DNA from: Croceibacterium_B sp963811255
GTDB lineage: Bacteria; Pseudomonadota; Alphaproteobacteria; Sphingomonadales; Sphingomonadaceae
Length of the DNA: 64,000 bases
Direction of reading: 5' to 3'
Assembly (NCBI GenBank): GCA_963811255.1
Contig: CAWEQI010000003.1
Location: 186,001-250,000 of the forward strand
Below the pieces are notes generated by a model. It was not told where the DNA came from, ran no database searches, and saw only the letters and a program-made list of their open reading frames with translations. The position numbers were made by a program, and so were the translations under genes. How positions within the stretch are numbered: the stretch's first letter is position 1; every line of letters begins with the position of its first letter. Shown piece by piece: positions 42,187 to 51,355 of this stretch.

Positions 42187-44742
42187 GTGACCTCAGCTCC
42201 AGCCTCGCAATGGACCGGCCTGATGGAGGCGGAAGCCGAAGCGCGGCTCCGCGCCGAAGGGCCCAACGTGCTGCCCGCGGGCGGCAAGCGCGGACCGCTC
42301 AAACGGATTGTTGACGTCCTGCGCCAGCCGATGCTGTCGCTGCTGCTCGGTGCCGGGCTGATCTATGCGTTGCTCGGCGACATCCGCGAAGCCGCCGTGC
42401 TGCTCGTGTTCGCCGGCTTCTCAATCGTCATCACGATCGTCCAGGAGGGGCGCGCCGACCGCGCGATCGAGGCCTTGCGCGAGATGAGCATGCCCGTGGT
42501 GACGGTGATCAGGGACGGCGAACGGCGCTCGATCCCCTCGCGCGAACTGGTTCGCGGCGACCTGCTCGAGGTCGCCGAAGGCAGCCGGGTGGCCGCCGAC
42601 GGATGGGTGATCGAGACCGACCTACTGCAGGCGGACGAAAGCGCGCTAACCGGCGAATCGGTCCCGGTTTCAAAGCGAGCGGCAATGTCCGATGAGCTGG
42701 AGAAGCCGCCGCTACCCGGAGGCGAAGGTCTCGCCTACGTCTTTTCCGGAACGCTGGTGGTGCGCGGCCATGCGCTGGTGCGGGCCGCGGCGACGGGTCC
42801 GCGCAGCCGGATCGGCCAGATCGGCCAATCGCTGACCGACGTCGCCGCCGCGACGCCGCGCCTGGCGGCGCAAGCGCGAGTGCTGGTCAAGTGGTCGCTG
42901 ATCCTGGGCCTGGCCGTGAGCGTGCTGGCGACGCTGCTTTACGGCCTGCTCCGTGGCGGCTGGCTCGAAGCCCTGCTTTCGGGAATCGCCATCACCATGT
43001 CGATGCTGCCCGAAGAGCTGCCGGTAGTGCTGGCGATCTTCATGACGATGGGCGCGCTGCGGATGTCGCGCGTGCGTGTGCTTGCCCGCCGCGGCGCAGC
43101 TATTGAAGCGCTCGGCTCGGCGACGGTGCTGTGCACCGACAAGACCGGCACGCTGACGCAGAACCGCATGCGCATCGCCGAACTGCGTCTGCCCGACGGC
43201 CGCTCGCAGCCGATCGGCGACGACGGCGGAAACGTGCTCGACGAAGGCTTCGTCGAGCTGGCGGGGCTCGGCATCCTCGCCAGTCTCGAGCAGGCGTACG
43301 ATCCGATGGAGACAGCCTTCCACGACCTGGGTCGCGAGCAGGCCGGCAGCGGCATCAGGCGGCGCCAGCGAGCGGGCTGGACCCGGCGCAAGGAGTACGG
43401 GCTGACCCCGGACCTGCTCGCCGTCTCGCATGTGTGGGGGCGCGACGGCGAGGGGGAGCACGTCGTCGCCACCAAGGGCGCCCCCGAGGCGATTGCCGAG
43501 CTGTGCGGAATGGATGCCGCCAGGCGGCGACAAATGGATGCGGCGGTCGCCGCGATGGCCGAGCACGGCTTGCGCGTCCTCGGCGTGGCCGAAGCGCGGT
43601 GGACCGGCAGCGATCTCCCCGACAGCCCGCACGCGTTCGACCTAACCTATCGCGGGCTGGTCGGGCTCGCCGATCCGATCCGTGAAGACGTCCCCGAAGC
43701 CGTGGCGGAGCTGCAGCGGGCCGGTATCCGCGTGGTCATGATCACCGGCGATTACCCGGCCACCGCGCGCGCCATCGCCGGGCAGGCCGGCATTGCTGCG
43801 GGCGAGGTTCTCGCCGCAGACGACTTGGCCCATCTCGACGACGCCGCCCTGGCGGCAAAAGGCGCCCACGCCTCGGTGTTCGCCCGCGTCATGCCCGAGC
43901 ACAAGCTGCGTATCGTCGCAGCGCTGCGCTCGGCGGGCGAGACTGTCGCGATGATCGGCGACGGGGTCAACGATGCGCCCTCGCTCAAGGCGGCGGACAT
44001 CGGCGTGGCGATGGGCCGCAGGGGCACCGACGTCGCCCGCGAGGCGGCGGCCATCGTCCTGCTCGACGACGATTTCGGCGCGATTCCCAAGGCGGTCCGT
44101 CTCGGGCGGCGGATTTACGACAACATCCGCAAGGCGACCGCGTTCATCGTCGCCGTGCATATCCCCATCGCCGGCGTGGCGCTGGCGCCGCTGCTGCTCG
44201 GCTGGCCGGTGCTGCTCGGGCCCATCCACATCGCGCTGCTCGAGATGATCATCGATCCGGTCTGCTCGCTGGCGTTCGAAGCCGAACCCGGCGAAGCCGA
44301 TATCATGGAACGCCCGCCGCGCGACCCGGCGGCCGCCCTGTTCCCGCGGCGGATGCTCGCCTGGTCGGTTCTCCAAGGCGTAACGGCGGCGGCCTTGCTC
44401 CTGCTCCTCGTCGCCTGGCAGGTCGCGCGCGGCGTGCCGGCCGCAGAGCTGCGTTCGATCAACTTTGCGGCGCTGGCGGCTGCGGTGGTGGTGCTGGTCG
44501 AGACCAACCGCTCATTCGCGCCGAGCCGATTCGGCGCGGGCCGCAACACGCCGCTGCTCGCCATCATTGCCGCGGTAGCCGTCATTCTGACCGCGCTGTT
44601 CGAGATTCATCCGCTCGCGCAGCTGCTCGGCCTGTCCGTGCTGGGCCCGGGGGGAATCGTCTCCGCCGCGGCGGCCGCGATGCTGCTGTTCGCCAGCCTT
44701 CGCCTGCTGAAGCCGCGCTTCGCCCGCACCTTCGCCCGCTGA
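42187..44742 (+). CDS. Cation-transporting P-type ATPase
   Basis: An 851-aa HAD-IC P-type ATPase. Actuator motif TGESVPVSK, membrane motif MLPEELPVVLA, phosphorylation site CTDKTGTLTQNRM (Asp318), N-domain KGAPE and hinge VAMIGDGVNDAPSLKAADIG are all visible, with about ten membrane helices. The overall shape resembles Ca2+/Mg2+-type rather than heavy-metal pumps: no N-terminal CxxC domain is present. The ion cannot be stated. GTG start at 42187 lacks a Shine-Dalgarno. It stands between the SPOR gene and nagZ, a pair normally adjacent in related genomes. Confidence 0.88.
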   Translation: MTSAPASQWTGLMEAEAEARLRAEGPNVLPAGGKRGPLKRIVDVLRQPMLSLLLGAGLIYALLGDIREAAVLLVFAGFSIVITIVQEGRADRAIEALREMSMPVVTVIRDGERRSIPSRELVRGDLLEVAEGSRVAADGWVIETDLLQADESALTGESVPVSKRAAMSDELEKPPLPGGEGLAYVFSGTLVVRGHALVRAAATGPRSRIGQIGQSLTDVAAATPRLAAQARVLVKWSLILGLAVSVLATLLYGLLRGGWLEALLSGIAITMSMLPEELPVVLAIFMTMGALRMSRVRVLARRGAAIEALGSATVLCTDKTGTLTQNRMRIAELRLPDGRSQPIGDDGGNVLDEGFVELAGLGILASLEQAYDPMETAFHDLGREQAGSGIRRRQRAGWTRRKEYGLTPDLLAVSHVWGRDGEGEHVVATKGAPEAIAELCGMDAARRRQMDAAVAAMAEHGLRVLGVAEARWTGSDLPDSPHAFDLTYRGLVGLADPIREDVPEAVAELQRAGIRVVMITGDYPATARAIAGQAGIAAGEVLAADDLAHLDDAALAAKGAHASVFARVMPEHKLRIVAALRSAGETVAMIGDGVNDAPSLKAADIGVAMGRRGTDVAREAAAIVLLDDDFGAIPKAVRLGRRIYDNIRKATAFIVAVHIPIAGVALAPLLLGWPVLLGPIHIALLEMIIDPVCSLAFEAEPGEADIMERPPRDPAAALFPRRMLAWSVLQGVTAAALLLLLVAWQVARGVPAAELRSINFAALAAAVVVLVETNRSFAPSRFGAGRNTPLLAIIAAVAVILTALFEIHPLAQLLGLSVLGPGGIVSAAAAAMLLFASLRLLKPRFARTFAR

Positions 44743-44963
44743 GCCGTTGGCCCGTTCAGGCTTCCGCAACGAGTGGTCGACACAATCGCGTGCCATTACG
44801 GGCCGAGCAACCGCCGGCTCGCGCAGCTGCGGAAGTGGCCGCTGGCGGAGCTCGGCTATCCAATGGCGAGCGACGAACCGGGCTTATTCCGTGGTTACTG
44901 TCCACACCGGCGCACGCCGGCCAACTTGCCCAGACGGGCCTTTCCTGCGAATCTGTAAGACAA
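44743..44963. other. Gap between the P-type ATPase and nagZ
   Basis: A 221-bp stretch without convincing gene. The nagZ reading frame is open back through most of it, but the extra residues lack any family resemblance. No terminator or clear promoter is visible. Confidence 0.4.
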
Positions 44964-45983
44964 ATGACACCTGCAATCTTCGGCTTTGCCGGTCTTGCGC
45001 TGACCGATGACGAACGCGATTTCTTCCGCGAGGCGGATCCAGCGGGCTACATCCTGTTCGCCCGCAACGTGGAGGACCGGGCGCAGCTGCGCGCGCTGAC
45101 CGACGACTTGCGCGCGATCCACGGCCGCGAGCGGCTGCTGATCTCGATCGACCAGGAAGGCGGCCGCGTCGCGCGCCTGAAGCCGCCGGAGTGGGACCAC
45201 TATCCGGCCGGCGAAGCGTTCGCCAAGCTGTGGCAGCTGGCGCCGGCCAGCGCGATCGAGGCGGCGCGGGCCAATGCCGAGGCGCTCGGGCTCGAGCTGG
45301 CCGAAGTCGGCATCAGCGTCGATTACTGGCCGGTGCTCGATGTGCTTCGTCCTTACTCGAACGACGTCGTCGGCGATCGCGCGCTGGGCGGCGATCCGAT
45401 GCAGATCGCCGCGCTCGGCCGGGCGATCCTCGACGGGCTCGCGCGCGCCGGTGTGGTCGGCTGCATCAAGCACATGCCCGGCCATGGCCGCGCCCGCGTC
45501 GACAGCCACAAGCAGTTGCCGGTCATCGAGGCGAGCGATGCCGAGCTGGAGGTCGACATCGCGCCGTTCCGCACGCTCGCCGAGGCTCCGATCGGGATGA
45601 CCGCGCACGTCGTCTATACCGCCTGGGATGCGGAGAACCCGGCGACGCAGTCGGAATTCGTCGTCCACGAGATCATCCGCCGGCGGATCGGCTTTGCCGG
45701 GCTGTTGCTGAGCGACGACGTGTACATGGGCGCGCTCACCGGCAGCCTACCCGAGCGCGGGGCGAAATCGCTGCGCGCCGGCTGCGACGTCGTCCTCAAT
45801 TGCCACGGCGAAGTGCCCGACATGGCCGCGGTCGCCGAGGCGTTGCCGGCAATGCCCGAGGACGCATGCTTGCGTCTCGACAGTGCGCTCTCAGCCGTTG
45901 GCGGCAGCGAGGCCCCCGGCGACCATGCCGAGCTGATCGCCAAGCGCGACGCGCTGCTCGAACTGGCGAAACGCGCGGCATGA
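44964..45983 (+). CDS. nagZ: Beta-N-acetylhexosaminidase NagZ (GH3)
   Basis: A 339-aa cytoplasmic GH3 enzyme that removes GlcNAc from recycled muropeptides. Markers: LLISIDQEGGRVARL, KHMPGHGRARVDSHKQLP (the NagZ-specific loop with His and Asp) and LLLSDDVYMGAL (nucleophile Asp region). Start taken at the ATG at 44964, giving MTPAIFGFAGLALTDDER. The scpA ATG overlaps its stop. Confidence 0.93.
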   Translation: MTPAIFGFAGLALTDDERDFFREADPAGYILFARNVEDRAQLRALTDDLRAIHGRERLLISIDQEGGRVARLKPPEWDHYPAGEAFAKLWQLAPASAIEAARANAEALGLELAEVGISVDYWPVLDVLRPYSNDVVGDRALGGDPMQIAALGRAILDGLARAGVVGCIKHMPGHGRARVDSHKQLPVIEASDAELEVDIAPFRTLAEAPIGMTAHVVYTAWDAENPATQSEFVVHEIIRRRIGFAGLLLSDDVYMGALTGSLPERGAKSLRAGCDVVLNCHGEVPDMAAVAEALPAMPEDACLRLDSALSAVGGSEAPGDHAELIAKRDALLELAKRAA

Positions 45984-46789
45984 CCGAGGAAGGCCTGCTG
46001 TTCGAAGCGGAGGCGGCGAGCCTGGACGCCGAGTGGGACGCGTCCGGAACGGCACCGAGCGACGACGCGGCGCTTTATCTCGAGCTCGACGGGTGGGAAG
46101 GGCCGCTCGATTTGCTGCTCGACCTGGCCCGGCGGCAGAAGGTCGATCTCCGGCAGATCTCGATCCTCGCGCTGGTCGATCAGTATCTTTCGTACATCGA
46201 ACGGGCCGGCGCGCTGCGGCTGGAGATCGCCGCCGATTACCTGGTGATGGCCGCCTGGCTCGCTTACCTCAAGTCGGCGCTGTTGCTGCCGAAGGATGAG
46301 CAGGAAGACCCCAGCCCCGAGGAGCTGGCGCTGCGGCTGCAACTCCGCCTGCAGCGGCTCGGCGCGATGCGGGAAGCGGCGGCGCGGCTGCTGGCGCGCG
46401 ACCGCCTCGGCCGCGACGTGTTCCTGCGCGGCGCGCCCGAGGGTCTGCGGATCGACCGCGTCAATGCCTGGCAGTGCGACTGGTACGCGCTGGTTCACGC
46501 CTATGGGCAGGTCAAGCTGCGCACCGAACCGGTGGTTCATATGGTCCGCGACCGGATGGTGATGACACTCGATTCCGCGCTCGATCGGGTCTCGGCGATG
46601 CTCGGCGTCACCCTCGACTGGATGGAATTGCGCGATTTCCTTCCCCAGGGGGCCGACAAACGCCTCAAGCGCTCGGCGCTCGCCTCGAGCTTCCTCGCCG
46701 CGCTCGAGCTGGCCCGACTCGGCAAGGCGGAGCTGCGGCAGGAGGATGCCTTTGGGCCGCTGCACTTGCGCCGGGTAAAGGCTGCATGA
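45980..46789 (+). CDS. scpA: Segregation and condensation protein ScpA
   Basis: A 269-aa kleisin of the SMC-ScpAB condensin. After an acidic N-terminal extension (about 1-35), the family start LELDGWEGPLDLLLDLARRQKVDLRQISI is clear, followed by helices with YLVMAAWLAYLKSALLLPKDEQEDP and a C-terminal winged helix. The N-terminal acidic extension is longer than in Bacillus ScpA. ATGA overlaps on both sides. Confidence 0.93.
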   Translation: MTEEGLLFEAEAASLDAEWDASGTAPSDDAALYLELDGWEGPLDLLLDLARRQKVDLRQISILALVDQYLSYIERAGALRLEIAADYLVMAAWLAYLKSALLLPKDEQEDPSPEELALRLQLRLQRLGAMREAAARLLARDRLGRDVFLRGAPEGLRIDRVNAWQCDWYALVHAYGQVKLRTEPVVHMVRDRMVMTLDSALDRVSAMLGVTLDWMELRDFLPQGADKRLKRSALASSFLAALELARLGKAELRQEDAFGPLHLRRVKAA

Positions 46790-47409
46790 CCCAGCCTGAC
46801 GATCTCGCCCGCGCGGTCGAGGCGGCGCTGTTCGCCGCGGAGGAGCCGCTGACCGCCGAGGCGCTCTCGGCTCATCTCGGAGGGGCGGATGTGCGCCAGG
46901 CGTTGGGCGAGTTGGAAGCGCATTACCGGACACGCGGCGTGCGGCTGGTCGAGCGCGGGCGGCGCTGGCAATTTCAGACCGCGCCCGACCTCGCGCACCT
47001 TCTCCGCCGTGAGAAGGAGCAGGTCCGCAAGCTGAGCCGCGCGGCGACCGAAGTGCTGGCGATCGTCGCCTATCACGAGCCGGTCAGCCGTGCCGAAATC
47101 GAGGCCATTCGGGGCGTCCAGACCAGCCCCGGCACCCTCGACGTGCTGATGGAGGCGGGCTGGGTTCGCGTCGCCGGCCGCCGCGAAGTTCCGGGGCGCC
47201 CGGTGATCTACGCGACGACACCCGAATTCCTCAGCCATTTCGGCCTTGCAAGCCGCCGCGACTTGCCGGGACTGGACGAATTGAAGGCCGCCGGTCTGCT
47301 CGATCCGGTCGACGACGCCTACGAGGCGCTCACCGCGCCCGACGAGTCGAGCGAGGACGACCAGGCTTCCGAAACCGCCGTGCTGGAAAACCCGGGTGAA
47401 AGCGCCTAG
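46786..47409 (+). CDS. scpB: Segregation and condensation protein ScpB
   Basis: A 207-aa partner of ScpA. Two winged-helix domains: the N-terminal one starts LARAVEAALFAAEEPLTAEALS, and the second holds LSRAATEVLAIVAYHEPVSRAEIEAIRGV, the family signature. The C-terminal tail is acidic (about 180-207). Overlaps scpA by 4 nt. Confidence 0.93.
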   Translation: MTQPDDLARAVEAALFAAEEPLTAEALSAHLGGADVRQALGELEAHYRTRGVRLVERGRRWQFQTAPDLAHLLRREKEQVRKLSRAATEVLAIVAYHEPVSRAEIEAIRGVQTSPGTLDVLMEAGWVRVAGRREVPGRPVIYATTPEFLSHFGLASRRDLPGLDELKAAGLLDPVDDAYEALTAPDESSEDDQASETAVLENPGESA

Positions 47410-47439
47410 GTTAGAGGCCAAGCTTTCGGAGTTAGCACA

Positions 47440-47697
47440 GTGAACGTTGGTCCCTTTCAGATCCTGATCATCGCGCTGGTCGTCCTCGTGCTGTTCGGCC
47501 GCGGCCGGATCTCGGAGATGATGGGCGATTTTGGCAAGGGCGTGAAAAGCTTCCGCCAGGGCCTCGCCGACGAGGACGAGGCCAAACGCCCGGCCCCGGC
47601 GCCTGCGCCGCGCATCGAAGGGCCGAGCCACGAAGCGAAAGCGGCTTCCGAAGCGGCGGCCGAGCCGAAGCCGGCGCCCGACCAGACCAAGAGCTAG
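47440..47697 (+). CDS. tatA: Twin-arginine translocase subunit TatA
   Basis: An 85-aa protein: short N-terminal transmembrane helix (about 6-21), FGRGRISEMMGDFGKGVKSFRQGL amphipathic helix, and a charged Pro/Ala tail. GTG start at 47440. Pore-forming subunit for folded-protein export. The motif FGRGR before the amphipathic helix is typical of TatA. Confidence 0.92.
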   Translation: MNVGPFQILIIALVVLVLFGRGRISEMMGDFGKGVKSFRQGLADEDEAKRPAPAPAPRIEGPSHEAKAASEAAAEPKPAPDQTKS

Positions 47698-47715
47698 GGG
47701 GGCGCGGGCGCTTTC

Positions 47716-48111
47716 ATGTTCGGTATCGACTGGGAGGAGCTCCTGGTCATCGTCGTGGTCGCGGTGGTCGTGATCGGCCCCAAGGACATGCCGCTGGCGC
47801 TGCGCACCGCCGGCCGCTGGATCGCCCGCATGCGCCGTGTTTCCAACCATTTCCGCGCCGGGATCGAGACGATGATCCGGGAGGCCGAAATGGAGGAGAT
47901 GGAAAAGAAGTGGGCCGCGCAGAACGAGAAGATCCTGCGCGAGCATCCCGCCGAGGCGGCTGACGAGATGGAGCCGACCGGCGCCTATCCGCCGCACCCG
48001 GCCGAAGCACCCGTCGGAGCCGCCGCCCCGGCCGAAGGAACCGCCGAAGCCGCCGCGCCGCCGCCACCCGCCGACGACGAACCGCAACTGCCGCTCGGCG
48101 AGCGGCGGTAA
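47716..48111 (+). CDS. tatB: Twin-arginine translocase subunit TatB
   Basis: A 131-aa protein. It begins MFGIDWEELLVIVVVAVVVIGPKDMP, with the conserved GPKDMP after the helix, which marks TatB rather than TatA. An amphipathic region and a long acidic/Pro-Ala tail follow. Forms the substrate receptor with TatC. Confidence 0.92.
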   Translation: MFGIDWEELLVIVVVAVVVIGPKDMPLALRTAGRWIARMRRVSNHFRAGIETMIREAEMEEMEKKWAAQNEKILREHPAEAADEMEPTGAYPPHPAEAPVGAAAPAEGTAEAAAPPPPADDEPQLPLGERR

Positions 48112-48121
48112 GGCGCGGCCG

Positions 48122-48946
48122 GTGGTATTTAACATCCGCGACATCGATGAAAGTCAGGCGCCGCTGCTCGATCACCTTATCGAATTGCGCAAGCGGCTGG
48201 TGCGCGCGTTTCTCGCCCTCATCGTCGCCTTCGGCGTGTGCCTCTATTTCTCGAGCGACATATTCGCCTTTCTGGTGCGCCCTCTGGCGCAGGCGTTCCC
48301 GCCCGGCCAGGGCAAGTTGATCTACACCAAGCTCTACGAAGCGTTCTTCGTCGATATCAAGGTGGCGCTGTTCGCCGCCTTCTTCGTCAGCTTCCCGGTG
48401 ATCGCCAACCAGTTGTGGGCGTTCGTCGCGCCGGGGCTCTACGCGCGCGAGAAGAAGGCCTTCCTGCCGTTCCTGATTGCGACTCCGATCCTGTTCCTGA
48501 CCGGCGCAAGCCTCGCCTACTTCGTGGTGATGCCGACCGCGTTCAAATACTTCCTCACCTTTCAGAACAACTCTTCCGGGCTGCAGCAGGAAGCCCTTCC
48601 GGCGATGGACGATTACCTCGGCCTGGTGATGCGCTTCATCTTGGCATTCGGCGCGGCCTTCCTGATGCCGGTGCTGCTTTTGCTGCTCCAGCGCGCGGGC
48701 CTGGTATCGCGCCAGCAACTGGTCGGCGCGCGGCGTTACGTGATCGTCATCATCTTCCTGGTCGCTGCCGTGATCACGCCGCCCGACGTCGTTTCGCAGT
48801 TCATGCTGGCGATCCCGCTGCTGGCGCTGTTCGAGGGCACGCTTCTGCTGATGCGCCTGAACGAGAAGAAGGCGGCGCGTGTCGCGGCGAAAGAGTCCCA
48901 GGGCGAAGAGGGCGAGGAAGCGCGCGCCGACGAAGCGGCCGACTAA
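48122..48946 (+). CDS. tatC: Twin-arginine translocase subunit TatC
   Basis: A 274-aa six-helix membrane protein. It contains APLLDHLIELRKRL near the N-terminus (the conserved hallmark that contacts signal peptides) and later the typical PLLALFEGTLLLMRL end, followed by a charged tail. GTG start at 48122, 10 nt after tatB. Completes the tatABC set at the end of the argS-scp block. Confidence 0.93.
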   Translation: MVFNIRDIDESQAPLLDHLIELRKRLVRAFLALIVAFGVCLYFSSDIFAFLVRPLAQAFPPGQGKLIYTKLYEAFFVDIKVALFAAFFVSFPVIANQLWAFVAPGLYAREKKAFLPFLIATPILFLTGASLAYFVVMPTAFKYFLTFQNNSSGLQQEALPAMDDYLGLVMRFILAFGAAFLMPVLLLLLQRAGLVSRQQLVGARRYVIVIIFLVAAVITPPDVVSQFMLAIPLLALFEGTLLLMRLNEKKAARVAAKESQGEEGEEARADEAAD

Positions 48947-48954
48947 CCGCCCGC

Positions 48955-49860
48955 TCAGTCCTCTCGGTCAGCCTCGGGCAAGTGACGAATGAGGGCGCTG
49001 GTGTCTTGCCGCGCGCCGCCTTGCGCCTGAACTTGCGCGTAAAGCTGGTCCACCAGCGCGGTGATCGGCAGCGACAGCCCGCGCGCGCGGCCTTCGCCGA
49101 GCGCAATGGCGAGGTCTTTGCGCATCCAGTCGATGGCGAAGCCGAAGTCGAATTCGCCGGCGGCCATCGTCGTCCAGCGGTTCTCCATCTGCCAGCTCTG
49201 CGCAGCGCCGCCGGAGATCGCCTCGAGCACTTTGCCCATCTCGAGCCCGGCGGCCTGGGCGAAGCGCACCCCTTCCGAAAGGCCGGCAAGCGTCCCGGCA
49301 ATGCAGATCTGGTTGACCGCCTTGGTCGCCTGGCCGGCCCCGGCGTCGCCGACGTGCACGATGCGCGCGCCATAGGCCTGCATCACCGGGCGGGCGCGCT
49401 CCATCGCCGGCGCGGTACCGCCGCACATGATCGCGAGCCGGCCGTTCTCGGCACCCGCCTGGCCGCCCGACACTGGCGCGTCGAGCGCGTCGATACCCCG
49501 CTCGGCCGCCGTCTCGGCAACAACCAGGGCGATGGCGGGAGATACTGTGGTGTGGTCGACAAACAACGCGCCTTCGCGCATCGCCGCGAGTGCACCCGCT
49601 TCGCCGAGGACGACTTGCGCCAGGTCGTCGTCGTTGCCGACGCAGGTGACGACCACGTCCTGCCCGGCAGCCGCTTCGGCCGGACTGGCAGCGAGCGCGA
49701 CCTCGAGCCCTTCGCCGCGATATCTGTCCAGCCACGCCTGTGCCCGCGCAGCCGTTCGGTTGTAGGCGGTGACCTTATGCCCGGCGCGGGCGAGATGGCC
49801 GGCCATCGGCGCGCCCATCACGCCCAGGCCGAGGAAGGCGATGCGTTGCGGATCGGTCAT
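48955..49860 (-). CDS. NAD(P)-dependent 3-hydroxyisobutyrate dehydrogenase-like enzyme
   Basis: A 301-aa beta-hydroxyacid dehydrogenase. The N-terminal Rossmann motif FLGLGVMGAPMAGHLARAGH, substrate loop DAPVSGGQAGAENGRLAIM and the catalytic Lys in GAGQATKAVNQ are all in place. Family includes 3-hydroxyisobutyrate, tartronate semialdehyde and related reductases; the substrate is not clear. Start at the ATG at 49860 directly after the family motif onset. Divergent from ilvA. Confidence 0.87.
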   Translation of the reverse strand: MTDPQRIAFLGLGVMGAPMAGHLARAGHKVTAYNRTAARAQAWLDRYRGEGLEVALAASPAEAAAGQDVVVTCVGNDDDLAQVVLGEAGALAAMREGALFVDHTTVSPAIALVVAETAAERGIDALDAPVSGGQAGAENGRLAIMCGGTAPAMERARPVMQAYGARIVHVGDAGAGQATKAVNQICIAGTLAGLSEGVRFAQAAGLEMGKVLEAISGGAAQSWQMENRWTTMAAGEFDFGFAIDWMRKDLAIALGEGRARGLSLPITALVDQLYAQVQAQGGARQDTSALIRHLPEADRED

Positions 49861-49954
49861 GCGCGCTCTCCTGCCGCCTTGGCCCAGGCAAAGCAACGAT
49901 TGTGCGCCTCGGCGATTTGCAGCGCGGGCTTTTTCGGTTACGGCCCCGCCCGGT

Positions 49955-51190
49955 ATGGACGCGAGAACTTCCGCCGGGCAGCTGCTGACGATCGACGACG
50001 TGCGCGCCGCGGCGAAGCGCATCGAAGGCGCGGTCGTGCGCACGCCGACGATGCATTCGAAAACCCTCTCGCGGATCGCCGGCGCCGAGATCTGGCTCAA
50101 GTTCGAGAACCTGCAGTTCACCGCCGCCTACAAGGAGCGCGGGGCGCTGAATGCGCTGTTGCTGATGAATGAAGAGCAGCGCCAGCGCGGGGTGATCACC
50201 GCTTCGGCCGGCAATCATTCACAAGGCCTCAGCTATCACGGCACTCGGCTCGGCGTCCCGGTCACGATCGTCATGCCCAAGACGACGCCGATGGTGAAGA
50301 TCATGCAGACCGAACAGGTCGGCGGCAAGGTCGTGCTCGAGGGAGAAACGTTCGACGAGGCCTATGCTCACGCGCGCAGCATGGAGCGGCAGCTCGGGTT
50401 GACCTTCGTCCACCCGTTCGACGATCCCGCTGTGGCCGCAGGGCAGGGGACGGTCGGCCTCGAGATGCTCGAGGATGCGCCGGAGATCGAAACTCTGGTG
50501 GTGCCGATCGGCGGCGGCGGGCTGATCTCGGGCATGGCCACGGCCGCCAAGGCGCTCAATCCCCGGATCGAGGTGATCGGCGTCCAGGCGCAGCTCTATC
50601 CGTCGATGTTCGACCGGATCAAAGGCGCCAAGCTGCCCTGCGGCGGCGACACCCTGGCCGAGGGCATCGCGGTCAAGAAGCCGGGCGAATTCACCGCGCG
50701 GATCGTCGCCGAGTTGGTCGACGATATCCTGCTGGTGACCGAAGCCGAACTGGAAAAAGCCGTTTCGCTATTGCTGCAGATCGAAAAGACCGTGGTCGAA
50801 GGCGCCGGCGCCGCCGGTCTCGCCGCGGTGCTCGCGCACAAGGAGCGGTTCTTCGGCAAGAATGTCGGCCTGGTGCTGTGCGGCGGCAACATCGACACCC
50901 GCCTGCTCGCCAATGTCCTGCTGCGCGATCTCGCCCGCGAAGGCCGCCTGGCCCGCCTCCGCATCACCCTGCAGGACCGCCCCGGCGCTCTCTACAAGGT
51001 CATGCACGAATTTGATGCCCATAGCGTCAACATCCTCGAGATCTATCATCAGCGGATTTTCACCGACCTTCCGGCGAAAGGCCTCGTCACCGACATCGAA
51101 TGCGAGGCCCGCGATCGCCAGCAGCTGGAAAAGCTGATCGCGGCGCTGCGCGCGAAGGGCTATTCGGTTAGCCAAGTCGAGCTCAACTGA
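49955..51190 (+). CDS. ilvA: Threonine ammonia-lyase with ACT domain
   Basis: A 411-aa PLP enzyme that deaminates threonine to 2-oxobutyrate, first step to isoleucine. PLP Lys60 in FTAAYKERGALN, ring-binding SAGNHSQGLS, phosphate loop PIGGGGLISG. A C-terminal ACT domain (about 333-411) starts RLRITLQDRPGALYKVM and points to feedback control. The layout (one ACT domain) resembles the TdcB-like forms with ACT common in this group. Start at the ATG at 49955. Confidence 0.92.
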   Translation: MDARTSAGQLLTIDDVRAAAKRIEGAVVRTPTMHSKTLSRIAGAEIWLKFENLQFTAAYKERGALNALLLMNEEQRQRGVITASAGNHSQGLSYHGTRLGVPVTIVMPKTTPMVKIMQTEQVGGKVVLEGETFDEAYAHARSMERQLGLTFVHPFDDPAVAAGQGTVGLEMLEDAPEIETLVVPIGGGGLISGMATAAKALNPRIEVIGVQAQLYPSMFDRIKGAKLPCGGDTLAEGIAVKKPGEFTARIVAELVDDILLVTEAELEKAVSLLLQIEKTVVEGAGAAGLAAVLAHKERFFGKNVGLVLCGGNIDTRLLANVLLRDLAREGRLARLRITLQDRPGALYKVMHEFDAHSVNILEIYHQRIFTDLPAKGLVTDIECEARDRQQLEKLIAALRAKGYSVSQVELN

Positions 51191-51355
51191 CCGAAAACGG
51201 GGCGGTTTGCGCCGCTTTCCCCGGGCGATGTGCAAATTAACCCTGCAAGCCGGGGAAATTACAGTTAATAGTCTTCTAATGGGGCGAGTCTCGGGAGCAT
51301 ATGCGGGTCTCGCTCGTAGAGAACGTGTCGGCTTCAGGAGAGGATCGCCAACGCC

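Noticed and set aside
44790..44963. N-terminal extension of nagZ
   Set aside because: The 58 extra residues lack family similarity; NagZ begins at 44964.
51230..51275. Possible CtrA sites (TTAA pairs) before bpt
   Set aside because: The two TTAA motifs are about 30 nt apart, not TTAA-N7-TTAA.
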